From assembly GCA_026874595.1 (NCBI GenBank), contig CM049316.1, positions 10,284,839 to 10,348,838 of the forward strand: a stretch of DNA of 64,000 nucleotides, read 5' to 3'. The DNA is from Sipunculus nudus. Lineage: Eukaryota; Annelida; Sipuncula; Golfingiida; Sipunculidae. The position numbers and the translations under genes were made by a program. Of this stretch, positions 1 through 12,841 are shown one piece after another (the stretch's first letter is position 1; each line of letters opens with the position of its first letter). The notes beneath the pieces are model-generated. The model was not told the origin of the DNA, did not search any database, and saw nothing but the letters and a program-made list of their open reading frames with translations.

Positions 1-2900
1 TTTTAATGAAGAATAGTGTGACTTTTATTTTTCCGATATTGAGAATCAAGCATACAGTATTGTGTCTTTCACATGTTTTATTTTATTATAAACATATAAT
101 CATAAGAGTTTGTCATTTTAGCTAAATAAAGGTCGGTGATATGAAAATGATTTCAAATTATCGGGCTAACCAGAAGGGGGCGGGGGTTAGCTAGAACTCC
201 TTACACCGCGGATGCGTGGAATATTAATCATAGAAAAAAAAATTTTATTTTAATATCCACAAGAGGTCGCTCTCAGGGTCATCGGCGATCAAGGTGAAGG
301 TCATTAAAATGGGCCACATACTGTTCATGATTCCGCAAAGGATATATATGTATTGTCTGGCTCATATAAAGACTATAATTGTTATACAATTATTAAGTTA
401 GCGATGCTACATTTTTTTGGCTGTCGTACATCATTTTTGTTTATTGGGATATCCATACATAAACGCATCAGTAATCTGAGTAGTGTTTAAATAGTCCGCA
501 TTTGAAATTTTCTGGCCATTAATTCGCATGGAATATCTATAGCAGGGCCAATGTTTACCAGTGAGACATTCACTACATTCAAAACAATTTGAGGAAAATT
601 CGAATTCTGTCCGCAAGTCACATGGAATCAGAACGGATCGGTGAGCGCGAAATGCACGACAGTCCAACAAGTCGTACACATGCGTGGGGGCCATTATATC
701 ATAGGCTCAAGTACAAACGAGAAAGGAGCACTGGTAGAGACACTACTTTAAGTTATTTATTATGCAGCTTATTGGCAAAAACACCAAATAAAACAACCAT
801 GTAGAATATATACGGATACCGGAGTGCGGGGACAATTGCGAGCGAAATAGGTACACCGTGATGGAGAAGATACGAAACCAAGTATTATATTATAAATGTT
901 GTTACGGAACCTAATAATAACAGAACATGATATCGTGACGAGCACAAATCCTTGTTACGGAGACAAAAAGATAGATTCCGTAACACTAGGCAGCGTGAAA
1001 TGTCTAGGGAATAAAGAAATCAATTTTTTAACAAATAATTATAATTTATTCTATGAACAATCCTAACACTACAATACACTAAATCAATACAATTACTCAA
1101 TATTTAAGACATAACAATAATAAAAATGTACATCACCAGAGTCCGGAAGCTAGGCTTTGATTATTTGATACCTCAACTATCACCTTCCAACAAGAGTCTT
1201 TTAGCATAAATAATCTACTTGAACAGTTCAAGTAAATCTTCCCGGTGAATAGTCCATTAAATCTCGAAGACAATCTGATGTAATTCAGAGGTAAAGTCCA
1301 GGTAAAATCCCAAAGGCAAACTGAAGACAATCTATATAAAATCTGTATAAAGTCTGTATAAGTCCCTAGAATATCTGTAAATATGCAATTTTTGAAGTAG
1401 GTCCAATGACTGACGAGAAAGTAGCACCCTTTAGTGCCCGCTGGTATTGGTATAACATTCCAAAGAAAAAACTCGAACTTTTACGACTACAATGACACGC
1501 TGTGTCTTTACACTCTTCGGGTAAGCCAGATTTTAACAAGTGCGGTTCCCATAGCAACACACAGGGCTTGCGCCTAACACGAATCAGAATGCCAGGCACA
1601 TGTCAAGCCATGTAAATTCCTGCGCAAGAAACAGATACATGAAACAATGTAATTGCAGCAAATAAAAAGGCAGCTAAATTGTACATACCGAAGATAGGTG
1701 CATACCGAAAAGAGACCCGTTTTAAACAAGCATAGAGTAGATAAAATTAACACGTCTTGTTGTAAATTATATGTAACTATGTTGTACACTTGGCTTTTAA
1801 TACGTGAATACTGATGTCTGAAATTTATTCCAAATGTGATTGCCAGTATCTATTGATGTCTTTACTGATTTTGCCATTTGTGTGTTTAACAGCTATTTCA
1901 GGACCAGTGTCCCTTGGATTCTCATAACTATGAACACATTTGTCTCAAAATCAAGATAATAAACATACATGAACTCATTATTTCCTTTTTTAAAAGCCTG
2001 ACCATCAGCAAATAAACCTGCTAATCTTTACACATTACAACCAATTAATCGTTTCTTTCAGTCAGACAACCATAGGCGCTTGAATCCTAATAATATACTC
2101 TGTTATACTCGGGCATTTTGGTGATTTTATCTCGTTGACGTAACCACCCTCGAGGATTTCAACCTCGTTATTTTCACATCTGAAGATTTAATATCAAAAC
2201 AATATGAAGTACGCCACCCGCTGTTGAATCAAAGATTTGTTTTTCAGTTTGTCAAAATACAGGTAGATAAGAGAAGTGGGAATGCGGCCGAGTCTGTACA
2301 GTCGGGTGTACTTATAAAGCTACACCTGCGATGCGATGAAATCGTACACGTAACGCGCATATAATATAGCATTCTGTGCACACGATGTGACGGTGGGTTT
2401 TTCTGGGACGTTACGCCGACGTAAAAGTTATAACATATTTAAGAATTGCTAATCCTTTCCAAGACGGATCGCAGAAAATCGCAATTCGATATAGGTATGT
2501 TAATGAAATTTTGCTCAGCGTAATATCATGCATCGAAACGGTTAACCCCAAATATTTTAATTGAAGTATCTCTCCTGAATTTGAAGAAAAGATAGAATAG
2601 CTAGCTATTACTGATTTAGGAGACATATACTTCTATATAGAGAGCAGAAAACGGTAGGTGCACGATTAAGACCTGTGTCTTATTCTTGGGTATATAAAGT
2701 ATTTTATATAAAGACTGACATATTAGCCTACATGCTCCATTGTCAGATTATCGTTTATTATGGCAAAAATAGAAAAAAAGTTTGCAAGAAAAGAGGTTCA
2801 GCATATATGGTGAGTTATCAGGTAGGATCTAGTAGCGGGTGGCGCTTCACTATAGGATCAGTCGGCCCAGCGTTCCTGGTCCACACTGGTTAACCGTTAC
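1..2900. other. Unannotated AT-rich sequence
   Basis: No exon with recognisable protein similarity, RNA gene or clear transposon end is seen here. A short run near 1330-1380 repeats variants of 'aaagtctgtataagtc'. The open frames present are short and look like chance frames, except the weak candidate at 431-694 listed separately. Confidence 0.5.
431..694 (-). CDS. Unrecognised 87-codon ORF, possible exon or gene fragment
   Basis: An ATG-started frame of 87 codons reads on the minus strand. It has six cysteines, four of them in the cluster CFECSECLTGKHWPC (about residues 37-51). The family is not recognised. The composition looks somewhat more protein-like than neighbouring chance frames, and the cysteine spacing could suit a small zinc-binding or disulphide segment, but this is only an impression. 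No splice sites, partner exons or polyadenylation signal could be tied to it. It may equally be a chance frame or a decayed transposon fragment. Confidence 0.2.
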   Translation of the reverse strand: MAPTHVYDLLDCRAFRAHRSVLIPCDLRTEFEFSSNCFECSECLTGKHWPCYRYSMRINGQKISNADYLNTTQITDAFMYGYPNKQK

Positions 2901-2920
2901 TGTTAGGTTACTTGAGTGTA

Positions 2921-3100
2921 TCCTTACTTTTATTGGGTTTCCATTTAAATAAATCATTTATAGTTCCTACAAACTGCATTATTCCTTACTTTGAGTGGTT
3001 TCCAACCTTAAATACATTAAGTCCCTACAAAACAGATTATTCCTTACTTTGGGTGGTTTCTTACCTTAAATACATAATTTATTTCCAACAAAACATGCAC
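2921..3100. repeat. Three-copy tandem repeat of about 60 bp
   Basis: The phrase 'tccttacttt' recurs at 2921, 2983 and 3041. Each copy is followed by a GGGTTTCC or GTGGTTTC block and then by 'ccttaaatacat'-like sequence, giving a 58-62-bp period. It is a degenerate minisatellite with no coding value. Confidence 0.7.
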
Positions 3101-3196
3101 ATTATTCATTTTTTAATTCTATTAACATCTACCGTCTACCTACTGACAATAGGTGTCATATCATCCCACACTGTCAGAAGGATGGCCAGGCCTAGT

Positions 3197-3358
3197 CAGG
3201 GGCGGACCCAGGATTTAGAAAGAGGAGGGAATAGAACCCAGGAGGACTAATAACAAAACCTAAAAAGGGGGTTCGGAAAAGGGGGCTGTAGGCCGCAAAA
3301 ATTTGCCTGAACCCCTAAATAAAGGTTGCGGATCCCCCCCCCCTCCGATCCACTTCTG
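3197..3358 (+). mobile_element. Small nonautonomous element with CAGGGGCGG end
   Basis: This 162-bp unit begins CAGGGGCGGACCCAGGATT and ends GATCCACTTCTG, which is an imperfect inverted copy of the start. It is flanked by ctagt and ctact, a possible 5-bp target duplication with one mismatch. The same family occurs inverted at 8818-9006; the two share a 'cccaggagga' block, a 'cctaaaa' block and a G/C-rich 3' part. It is too short to encode protein, so it is a MITE-like element. Ends of this type are common in DNA-transposon MITEs of animals; the superfamily is not settled here. Confidence 0.6.
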
Positions 3359-3870
3359 CTACTAAAGAGGTATGCATATTCCCGTTTCCATCTTTTGGAA
3401 CAGCTTCCTTGCCTAAAAACATATATATTTAATTTACGTTAAAATAATAATATATGTAACTAGTCAAAGATCTTCGAAAATATGAAAGCCCCCGCGTCCC
3501 ATGCCGGTTCGCAAATATAAACATAATCGCTGGCCAGGTCTTCAAGCACAGCGCCATAAAATAAATGTAAAAATATTTGTACACATCTTATCATGGTGAA
3601 AATCTATATTTCATTTTAACTTTTAGAATAAAAACTTGGGCTTACATTCCTCATCTCTTTGAATACATCCCCCCAACCCCGATAAAAAGCCCGGTTACCG
3701 GATTTATCAGCTAGTTTATTGTATCCGCCAAAACAGAGTTTTGCGGAAACTATGTTGTCAGTCGGACACCGCCGCCGCCGCCGCCGCCGCCGCATGGGTT
3801 TCTGAAGAACTCCTCCGTAACCACTGGGCGGATTTTTTTTTTTCATTCAGGATTCTGATCGGGTCACATG
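3359..3870. other. Spacer with a CCG trinucleotide run
   Basis: No gene is seen. A (CCG)n tract of about 27 bases lies at 3768-3794. A short arginine-rich minus-strand frame across it is simply the translated microsatellite. Confidence 0.5.
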
Positions 3871-3879
3871 TGAACTGCT

Positions 3880-5560
3880 GCGCCCTCACTTTTTGTTAAC
3901 CTCTGACTTTTCCTCTCTGCCCAGCGTCCATTTGTGCGTTTGTTTCCACACATAAACCCACACATCTCGGGAACCGTTTGACCGATCAGGCTAATATTTT
4001 TGCACAAATGTAGCCTTTGGATAGCTTTATAACATACACTAAATGTGTAGGCGCCACCTGCAATCATTTTTGCACAGCATCCATCCGTTTATCTGCCTTT
4101 TGATAAAATCACTCATATCTATGCACTTGTTGGACTTATCCAACCGAAATTTTGCATGTGTATACATCCTGGATAGCTTTCTTGATTATTTGACAGGTGG
4201 CGCCACTTACATTCATGTTAACGCTGCAGATATCCAAGCTCATATCTCGGGAACCGCTGACCGTTTGGGCAAAAATTTCGCATGTGTATAGATCTCACAT
4301 AGCTCTTCATCATACGCAAAACTGATGGCGCCACCTGCAACCATTTTACACAGCGTCCATCTGTTCATCTGCCTTTGGATAAAATCACTCATATCACTGC
4401 ATTGGTTGAACTTATCAACCTGAAATTTTGCATGGGTATACATCTTGGATAGCTTCCTTGATTTTATGACAGATGGCGCCACCTACATTCACGTTAACGC
4501 TGCAGACATCCAAGCTCATAGCTCGGGAACCGTTTGACCGAATGGGCGAAAATTTTGCATATGTATAGATCTCACATAGCTTTTTATCATACACAAAACT
4601 GGTGGCGCCAAGTTTTCGCACAGCGTCCGTCTATTTGTCTACCTTGGGATAAAATCACTCATATCTCGGCAGTGGTTTGACATATCTGCCTAAAATTTTG
4701 CATACATCTTGGATAGCTTTCTGGATTTTGAGGTAGGTGGCACCACCTACATTTATGTTTACGCTGCAGACATCCAGGCTTTTATCTCAGGAGGGGTTTG
4801 TTGATACTCCTGTAATTTTGCATGTGTATAGATCTCACATAGTTCTTTATCATACACAAAACTGGAGGCGCCACATTCAACCATTTTTGCACAGTGACCG
4901 TCTGTTTGTCTGTGGTGGGATAAAATCTCTCATATCTCAGTAGTGGTTTGACTTATCTGTCTCAAATTTTGCAAGTTTATACATCTTGGATAGCTTTCTG
5001 GATTTTGAGGTAGGTGGCACCACCTACATTTATGTTTACGCTGCAGACATCCAGGCTTTTATCTCAGGAGGGGTTTGCTGTATACTCCTGAAATTTTGCA
5101 TGTGTATAAATCTCACATAGATCTTTATCAAAACAAAACTGGAGGCGCCACATGCAACCATTTTTGCACAGTGTCCGTCAGCTTGTCTGCCGTGGGATAA
5201 AATTACTCATATCGCAGTAGTGGTTTGACTTATCTGCCTCAAATTTTGTATGTTTATACATCTTGGATAGCTTTTTCGATTTTGTGGCAGGTTGCGCCAA
5301 CTACATTTATGCTTACACTGCAGACATTCAGGCTTATATTTTCGATACTGGTTTGACATTCCACCCTGAAATTTTGCTCTTAATCATACACAAGATAGGT
5401 GGCGCCACCATTTTTGTACAGTCTTCTTCTGTTTGTCTGCTGTGGGATCAAATCACTCATATCTCAGTAGTGGTTTGACTTGTCTGCCTAAAATTTTGCA
5501 TGTTTATACATCTTGGACAGCTTTCAGGATTTTGTGGTAGTTGGCACAACCGACATACAC
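3880..5560. repeat. Tandem array of about 275-bp units carrying GGTGGCGCCACC
   Basis: About six diverged units are recognisable by 'gcgccac' followed by 'catttttgcacag' near 4048, 4328, 4605, 4867, 5145 and 5401. Each unit carries 'aaattttgca', 'tagatctcacatag' or 'catcttggatagctt', and phrases such as 'ctcatatctcgg'. The palindrome GGTGGCGCCACC or a close variant marks most half-units, so each unit is probably two related halves. Short open frames across it are repeat shadows. The array resembles the internal tandem repeats of long nonautonomous transposons, but clear outer ends were not found. Confidence 0.75.
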
Positions 5561-6599
5561 AGACATCCAGGCTATTATGCACTACACGTCACTCTATTTC
5601 CCCTTGCCACTCAATCCATGCCTCATTTCACCCGTCCCGCTCTGATTTCGGTGGATATACGTAGTCGCTTGTCGACTAATCGTATTCTAGTTATTAAACG
5701 TTTTTATCATACATGGCGAATGTCCCAAGAAAGTAAACAAAACGTTATGATTGTTTCTTTCTTTTTGGAGGAACATGATGTGAACCGTGAGATATTTTAT
5801 ATAAAAAGAAAAAATTTCCCAGAATCACTTTAGTCATCGGCGCAGTTTCTACTGCCGATCTAACACTTTCTGCACTCGCTTTGGCTGAGGCGACACATGG
5901 TGATCTGTCAACCTATTTTAACCCCTTATTTTGTTCCTGTCAATATTTTTCTTCAAAGTTTCAATTGGCTCTGTCGTTATTGTGATAGTATTGTTGTTTA
6001 TAATACATCTAGCATGAGAAGCACGGACTGTAGTCGAGGTTATAGGGATGGATGCTAAGACCTTATGACTTTTTCAGTTTATCACGGTGGATAAAGTATA
6101 TGTACATGAGAATGTACAAGGCATTTAGTGCAGAAAACAATGCATCCCTCTCTTACATTCTATTCTTTAGTACCGCTTAAATAAGTCATGGTCATGGTCA
6201 CTGAAACTGGGTCAAAATAATTTGATCATGGTAAGGTACATCCTGTGTAAATATGAATTAAATCGGATAAAAAAGTGGTAGAATAATAGAAAGAAAAAGA
6301 AGAAGAAGAATGCTAAAAAACTATAGATAGGTGGAGATAATTTACTTGAAAAACACTGAGGATAACAATTTGTCCAATGACCTGTTTTCATCAAGTATGA
6401 CATGTGCCATTTACAGTGCAAATTCATGAAGTCTTCCTAAAAAACTCTACCGTTTGTGTGTGAAGTAACTGAATGGGCAAATACCTAGGATAACATACCA
6501 ACGTGCCCGTGATAGGTCTGAAAAAATGGTTGAGCCGTTCTTCTTCAAATGTTGGATATTTAATAGTGATACATGTGAGGATGAGGCACATTAATTCAT
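5561..6599. other. Sequence without recognised features
   Basis: A 106-codon frame across 5513-5833 starts in the tandem array and matches nothing known to me. An AGA-rich purine tract lies at about 6288-6310. No RNA gene or transposon end is visible. Confidence 0.45.
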
Positions 6600-7910
6600 T
6601 TTTTGCTCAGCTGACTGATAGTCATTTGAGCTATAGCGATCACTGTTTGTCCGTCGTCCGTCTGTATGTCCGTCCGTCCATCCGTCCGTTAACAGGGCAC
6701 AAATCGTAACGTTTAGGCCTGAAACCTTCTAATTTGACATCCAGGGAGGTCCATAAAAAATCTCTTTTCAAACCTGCAACATGCATACTGATCATGGAGT
6801 GTTTCATCCGTTCTTGCGATTGGTGTCGCCATCTGTATTTTTCCAATTTTTACACATTTATATCTGTGTTATTCATATAATCTGAGCTATGGGTCTCGTA
6901 AGAACCCCCAGAATAATCAGAATTTTATACAAAAGCTCCAGTATCTGAATAACTAATGCACTGTTCGCCATGATTCTTTGCATGCATATTGATCATAGAG
7001 TGTTTCATCAGTTCTTGCAGACTAATGGTGCCATCTGTATGTTTCCGATGTTTCAATTTTTTTCTATTTTTGAGACCTTTAAAGAACCGGTCGTCCGTTA
7101 ACAGGGCACAAATAATAACTGTTGGACCTAGAATCTTCTAGGTTGATAGCCAGGGAGGTCCATGAAAATTCTCCTTGAAAACCTGAAATTAGGTCTGTGT
7201 TACCCATATCCTCCGAGCTATGGGGCTCGTTATTACACCCAGAATAATTAAAATTCTACACAAAAGCTCCAGTATCTGAATATATAATGCATTGTTCGCC
7301 ATAATTCATTGCATGCTTATTGATCTTGAAGTGTTTCATCAGTTCTTACAGACAAATGGCGCCACCTGTATTTTTACGCATTTTTTCTCTCTATTTTGAG
7401 ACCTTCAAATGAAGCAGTCTGGCTGTTAAAAGGGAACAAACTTTAACCGTTAGACCTAGAATCTTCTATCTGTACATCCATGTAGGTCTAAGACATATCT
7501 CCGTGGACACCTGATATTAGGTCATACTGACATATATTCTGCAAGATATATGAAAGAACATGATTTGAGCACCCTAGGCCTATAGGACAGATTTGCATGA
7601 TTCGTTGCAGTTGGACCTATAAAACTTCTAATTTGATAAAGATCCAGGCAGGTTCCTATGGAAATTTCTGGGAAGCCTGAAATAATGTCACTGTGACCTA
7701 TATTCTGCAAGCTGTGTAAAAGAACATTATTTTAACACTCTATCAGTCGAGTGGGTACAAATGGTTGCAGCTGGATGTAGAATAAGGTCACTGTAACCTA
7801 TATTTAAATTTTATTGGCAAAATGCATGATTTTGAGCACTCTGGGAGTCATGTTACCCATTGTTCAAGGTTCCTTGAATTAAGCTGGGCGTCATGGCCTA
7901 TGGGCAACAC
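6600..7910 (+). mobile_element. Hairpin-ended nonautonomous element, Helentron-like
   Basis: The 5' end follows a T-run with GCTCAGCTGACTGATAGTC and its inverted partner ending TTTGAGC, a hairpin at about 6605-6631. TCCGTCC microsatellite follows. The interior repeats a block beginning 'gttaacagggcacaaa' at 6688, 7095 and, degraded, 7425. A possible 3' end is 'agctgggcgtcatggcctatggg' split over 7881-7903, which resembles the family 3' hairpin. No protein is encoded. The right end is the least certain boundary. Confidence 0.5.
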
Positions 7911-8812
7911 GTTTGAGTATAATTGAGTACATGTAGTTGCCCCATAAATACATAACAGGACACAATGCTCAATATTTTGGAATGCATTAAAACGCAAAAA
8001 AAATATTATCATCATTGTAGAAGTGTGACGCCACAATTTTGGTTTGAGGGCCCACGTGGCCCATCATACAAACCTTGAGTCATTCTTCAAAGGATTTTTT
8101 TTTGGATATTGGTTACATTACGGGTGCCGGACGCACACCACACCACAATTTATACAGTTTTATTGATTTACTGATTATAATATATCAGATGTGGGATATT
8201 TATGAATTCAGGAAATATCGTATTTCGTGGTTTGTTTCCTGTATCCGTGACCTTGTCGCTGTTTGAAGTGCGCTTCACTCTCATGATTGCACATCGAAAC
8301 ATGACGCATGCACTACATATTTTTCACGCCATCACCAGTTGGCGCCATCTATCGTCCATGGCTGTAAATAGAACACTGTCCATGTAACCAATTCATTCTT
8401 CAATGAATAAGTCTCTCCAGCTGACCTTTGGACAAACTGAACAATGAAACTGCTAACATGAATCCAAGTCAAAAATAACGTTTATGAATTGTGATAAAGA
8501 TATCCAAGAAAAGTAAATAAGTAATAAACATTAAAGAAAATAATTAACTGGCGTATTTTTGTATCAAGGTAGATCATATAAACTCCGAATCATAAATTAC
8601 GGTAACTCTCAATGTTTCGTTCTAAACCCGTTTGCTTTCTTCTGTATATAAATGGGACGAAAACTTTCACCAGTAGCGGAAAACATAACTTCGCAGTTTG
8701 CCTGAGCTAATACATGTATTTCAAAATGTATTTCTTCCGTACGTGTCTCTTCTTTCATGTGCCTCAGACGTGTTTGGCAATTGTCGCGCTTGCGCAAGAT
8801 TGAACCTCGTGT
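7911..8812. other. Sequence without recognised features
   Basis: Only short unassignable frames are seen. The palindrome GGGCCCACGTGGCCC at about 8048-8062 is striking but no function can be attached to it. A 'ttggcgccatct' motif near 8339 echoes the repeat palindrome of other families in the window. Confidence 0.45.
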
Positions 8813-8817
8813 CACGC

Positions 8818-9006
8818 CAGAACCAAGGGAGGGGGTCCGGACCCCCCCCCCCCCCCTTTCCGTGACCGCCACCTTTTTTAGGAGTTTCAGACTACTATTT
8901 GCGGCCTGGATCACCCTTTTGCGGACCTTGGGACCTCTTTTAGGTTTTTATCATTGGTCCTCCTGGGTTGGACCCCTTGATTTCCGAAATCCTGGATCCG
9001 CCTCTG
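8818..9006 (-). mobile_element. Small nonautonomous element with perfect 5-bp target duplication
   Basis: This 189-bp unit reads CAGAACC at its left and ends CCTGGATCCGCCTCTG at its right, so it is the inverted partner of the family at 3197-3358. CACGC stands directly on both sides, at 8813-8817 and 9007-9011, as a perfect 5-bp target-site duplication. A run of 15 C residues lies at 8842-8856. It is noncoding; the ~100-codon frames crossing it are shadows. Confidence 0.7.
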
Positions 9007-9011
9007 CACGC

Positions 9012-9420
9012 ACTCTTGTTATGGTAAACAGACACACGTGGACTGTTTACTCGCATAAAACCGGCGCGCTCGAGATATTAAACCCGTGAGATAATCAGCC
9101 CGTGTTTAGGAATGGTTTTGCGGGGAAATTTTTGTATTCAGTCAAAATGAGCTAATTAATGAGATAATTCAGATAAACATATATTAATTCAAATGAATTT
9201 GAATCTTTTAACCAGAAAGTTGGGATACCATTAAAAAAGGCGTGACCATATTCTATTGCTAATCACTGAAACCATGTTCCTCAACCCGTAAATTAACAGA
9301 ATTGACCCGTCCCGAGTACCTCTCCCCCTGGTTACAAGAGAAACTTACCAGGGATTTCCATTCAGACATAATCGGCCTACCATAGATTTTCAGTTCTGGC
9401 ATCATTGAAGCCGACGGATT

Positions 9421-9423
<3 letters not shown>
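9012..9423. other. Sequence without recognised features
   Basis: Nothing recognisable is seen between the small element and the AT microsatellite. Confidence 0.4.

Positions 9424-9494
<71 letters not shown>
9424..9494. repeat. AT dinucleotide microsatellite
   Basis: About 35 uninterrupted AT dinucleotides are followed by imperfect 'acatatatac' sequence. Length may be unreliable in an assembly. Confidence 0.95.
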
Positions 9495-9500
<6 letters not shown>

Positions 9501-9567
9501 TACATCTCTATTTATAAATAAAATATATATATGCATATATTCATTTTTACATGTATACATATTTATA

Positions 9568-9800
9568 CTTGACATCAAAGATTGAATTATCTTTAATGGC
9601 GACTCGCTCGGTATTCATAATTTGCACTGTTGCATACCTATATTAGGTATGCATATGGATTATATTTATATTTACATGTCAACTTAATTATACTTGACAT
9701 CGAATAAATATTTATCATTGATACAGGCACGCTCGTTCTTCATATTTCTGCACTGTTGCATATATTTAATTTATACGATCATCTGTGCTGACATCCGCAG
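9568..9800. repeat. Imperfect two-copy tandem duplication of about 120 bp
   Basis: 'acttgacatc' at about 9568 and 9690 is followed in both copies by a 'cgctcg' block and then 'gcactgttgcata'. The copies have diverged. No coding content. Confidence 0.6.
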
Positions 9801-11125
9801 GGTTTTTATTTCTTGCTTCACCTGCGACCCCTGTCGGTCATTTCACGTGTTCTTCGTGGTCTGTCGCGAGATGTCTAACTGTCTGGGACTGTTCCCGCCT
9901 TCATTCTTCCTGATCGGTGTCGAGAAGTCGAAGTGTCGAACTGTCTAGGACTATTCCAGCCTTCCTGAAGTCATGGGGTGGGGGGGGGGGGGGGGCGCTC
10001 CACGTATGCTTGCTGATCAGTGTCGAGAAGTCGAAGTGTTTAACCCTCTGGGACAGTTAAATGATTTGCAGAGTGATCATAGATCTCGCTCATGCACCCT
10101 CCCGGCACCCCCGTCTATACTTAGAATACGGTCGCCCCCACCAACAACCTGACCGGGGTAAATGAGCCTTGTAATGGTCCCCACTGACCGTCAGTCATGT
10201 ACGTATACAGTGAGGGTAAGGTCACGTGTGAAACGCCCCCCATTAGCCCGGACATGCGAGGACGAACGAATGTGATATTAATAAACGTCACTTTAATGTA
10301 CTCTTTACCTCCTCCCCCGTCAGAATTTACAATGCTTCGCAGCGTTTTATAGCCAGTCTATGCCGCTGAGATTATAAAAGCTTGCACATTTTTCATTATA
10401 TGCATGGGCAGCTATTGTGCGAAAGGTTAATATCGGTTATCGAAGCATATAAGCGGTAATCGATTATGTAGTAGCTGAATACCGGGAGAGTTCTCCATAA
10501 AGTCATTTTTTATAACAGGAGTTTATTTAAAACCTATTTAATATAAGAACATAGGCGTAATATACAGATAAAGAATATTTTTTAAAACTTTTTCGGATTA
10601 CGGTGTATATCGATTGCTGTGAGAACCATCTATAATCGTACTGGATCTTGTCAGATTAATAGATAATCCTATCCTTTTTTTTAAATAAATTATTTCTATA
10701 AAAATCATACAATACACATGTCACACATTATTGTACACAATCACATCAAATACAATATATACAAAGCACATTGCCTGGTTATTATTGCAACTAAACTTCA
10801 AATTTTCATTCCTTGTAATTTATACATGCAGTATATACATACATTCTAAAGGTCTTTGCAGAATACATTTACCCTTTGCTTTTTCTTTCAATACTAAAAC
10901 TGCAATGCTATTGTATGTTAAAATCTTATCCTTTTATCGAAATATCATGCCGTTGGCAAGTCTAACATTCTGCGATGCATTCCATGCAATTTCTATCAAC
11001 GTATTCATTCACATGTATATAAATATATTTCGGTCAATTGGACCGGTTATTAGTTAGCTCATACCCAAGGAGAAAACGGTCGGGGTTGCCATGCCATGGC
11101 AGCTCTTTCAGACAAAATTGTCAGG
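9801..11125. other. Spacer with a short duplication and a G-run
   Basis: 'gtgtcgagaagtcgaagtgt' occurs at about 9916 and 10019, a two-copy repeat of roughly 103 bp split by a 16-base G run at 9980-9995. Beyond this, no gene, RNA or transposon end is recognised. Confidence 0.45.
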
Positions 11126-11201
11126 CATTCTCTCACTCTCTCCCTCTCTTTCTCTCCCTCTCTCTCTATCTTTCTTTTTTTCTCTCCTTCTCTCTTTCCC
11201 T

Positions 11202-11253
<52 letters not shown>

Positions 11254-11334
11254 GACACACACATGCACATACTAGTGTATGTACACATATATACACATAC
11301 ATGTGTATGTATACCCATACATGCATGACAGGCG

Positions 11335-11402
<68 letters not shown>
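11126..11402. repeat. Compound CT, CA/TA and AT microsatellite
   Basis: A CT-rich polypyrimidine tract spans about 11126-11251. 'acacacatg' type sequence follows, then a pure AT run at about 11337-11402. Serine/leucine-rich or arginine/glutamate-rich frames here are translated microsatellite. Confidence 0.95.
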
Positions 11403-11405
<3 letters not shown>

Positions 11406-12024
11406 GCCTCCATACTTCCACCTAAGTCAGAGTGATAATTGTGTAAAGCAGCTTGAAGAAAGCCAATCACAATAAAATGAAAACGCAGATAAACGATAAA
11501 AAGCCTGGACCCACAACTAATTGTAAATAAAAAGGAAAATGAGCCAGAGTATCTTTTTTGTAGAGGATACTTTAATTTCTGGTAAAATATATTCAATGAG
11601 AGAGGGAGAGTGCGGACACTTTAAAATACCAAGGCCACATCTTCCTTTTTTGGACATTTAGGACTATGTATGGTAAAAATAACCGAAAAAAAGCTATACT
11701 CCATGAGCATAGATCTACTGTATAATTATCACCATAAGCACAAAAAGTGGACATCGCCTTAATTCTTCTGTTTTCTTTCTCGTCCCCGGACAATATATTC
11801 CATATCACATTCACATTCATGTGACAGACGGTGCTTATTCCTGATTGTGTGTTGTCATGGTGACGGTGCCGTTGTCATTTCATGACATACTTTTTACAGG
11901 TGAGTCAGATCTGACTCATGCCGAGTCCGTCACGACCACTCCGAACTCACGAACTTGGTATGAACATATGCCATAAACATAAAGACGTGTGCCTGGTCTG
12001 TTCTTCAGTCAGTCAGTCTGTCTT

Positions 12025-12029
<5 letters not shown>

Positions 12030-12110
<81 letters not shown>

Positions 12111-12271
12111 ATATATATAATTATATATATATTAATATATATAGACAGATAGATAAGTTAATATATATATATATATATATTACTATAATACATTCTTTAC
12201 CAATTAATTTATCCCTGTATTCCTGGAACTGATAAAGTTGTAACTTATATATAAATATATATATATATATA

Positions 12272-12323
<52 letters not shown>

Positions 12324-12330
12324 ATGTAGA
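12030..12330. repeat. CT and AT microsatellite cluster
   Basis: A CT run at about 12030-12062 passes directly into long AT runs that continue with interruptions to about 12320. Confidence 0.95.
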
Positions 12331-12841
12331 AGAACACGTGTAATGAAGAATAATGAAAATATAATATACACCAAATTTTTCCTTTCGCGTGCTATAAGGT
12401 CGTAAATGCCTGTATAGAGTACAAATAAATATTTTTCGTACTAAAAGAATATAAAACTGTCATGGAAATTCATTGAAGCTAGGCATTTCCATGGACTCTT
12501 TTGAAATTACACGTTGTATATACTGTGTCTTCTTTGGTAAAGAGTACTCGAGTCTGAGCCAGTTTCATTGGTAATGAGTACTCGACACGACCGGTTATGA
12601 CATGTGCATGTGCCTACAATGGTGTGCTTGCATGGAGACTTTACACATAACATGCACTCACATGCAAAAACTATGGGGAAGAAAACGATACGAGTATTGC
12701 AGGGCAGTATTTTAAAACTAATATTATTTTATATCGGTGGGTTTTAGGACGAGAAAGCAGGGTTGTAGGCTATCCCCTCTAAATCATATCGATCACTGGT
12801 GTTTACTTTACAGTATATAAATATTTCGTGAGAGATCAGGA
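12331..12841. other. Sequence without recognised features
   Basis: A small direct repeat of 'agtactcga' lies at about 12542 and 12577. No gene is seen. Confidence 0.4.

Noticed and set aside
2912-3250. 112-codon plus-strand frame
   Set aside because: It starts in a three-copy tandem repeat and ends inside a MITE-like element, with no recognisable protein features.
11038-11405. Serine/leucine-rich and arginine/glutamate-rich frames
   Set aside because: They are translations of CT and AT microsatellites.
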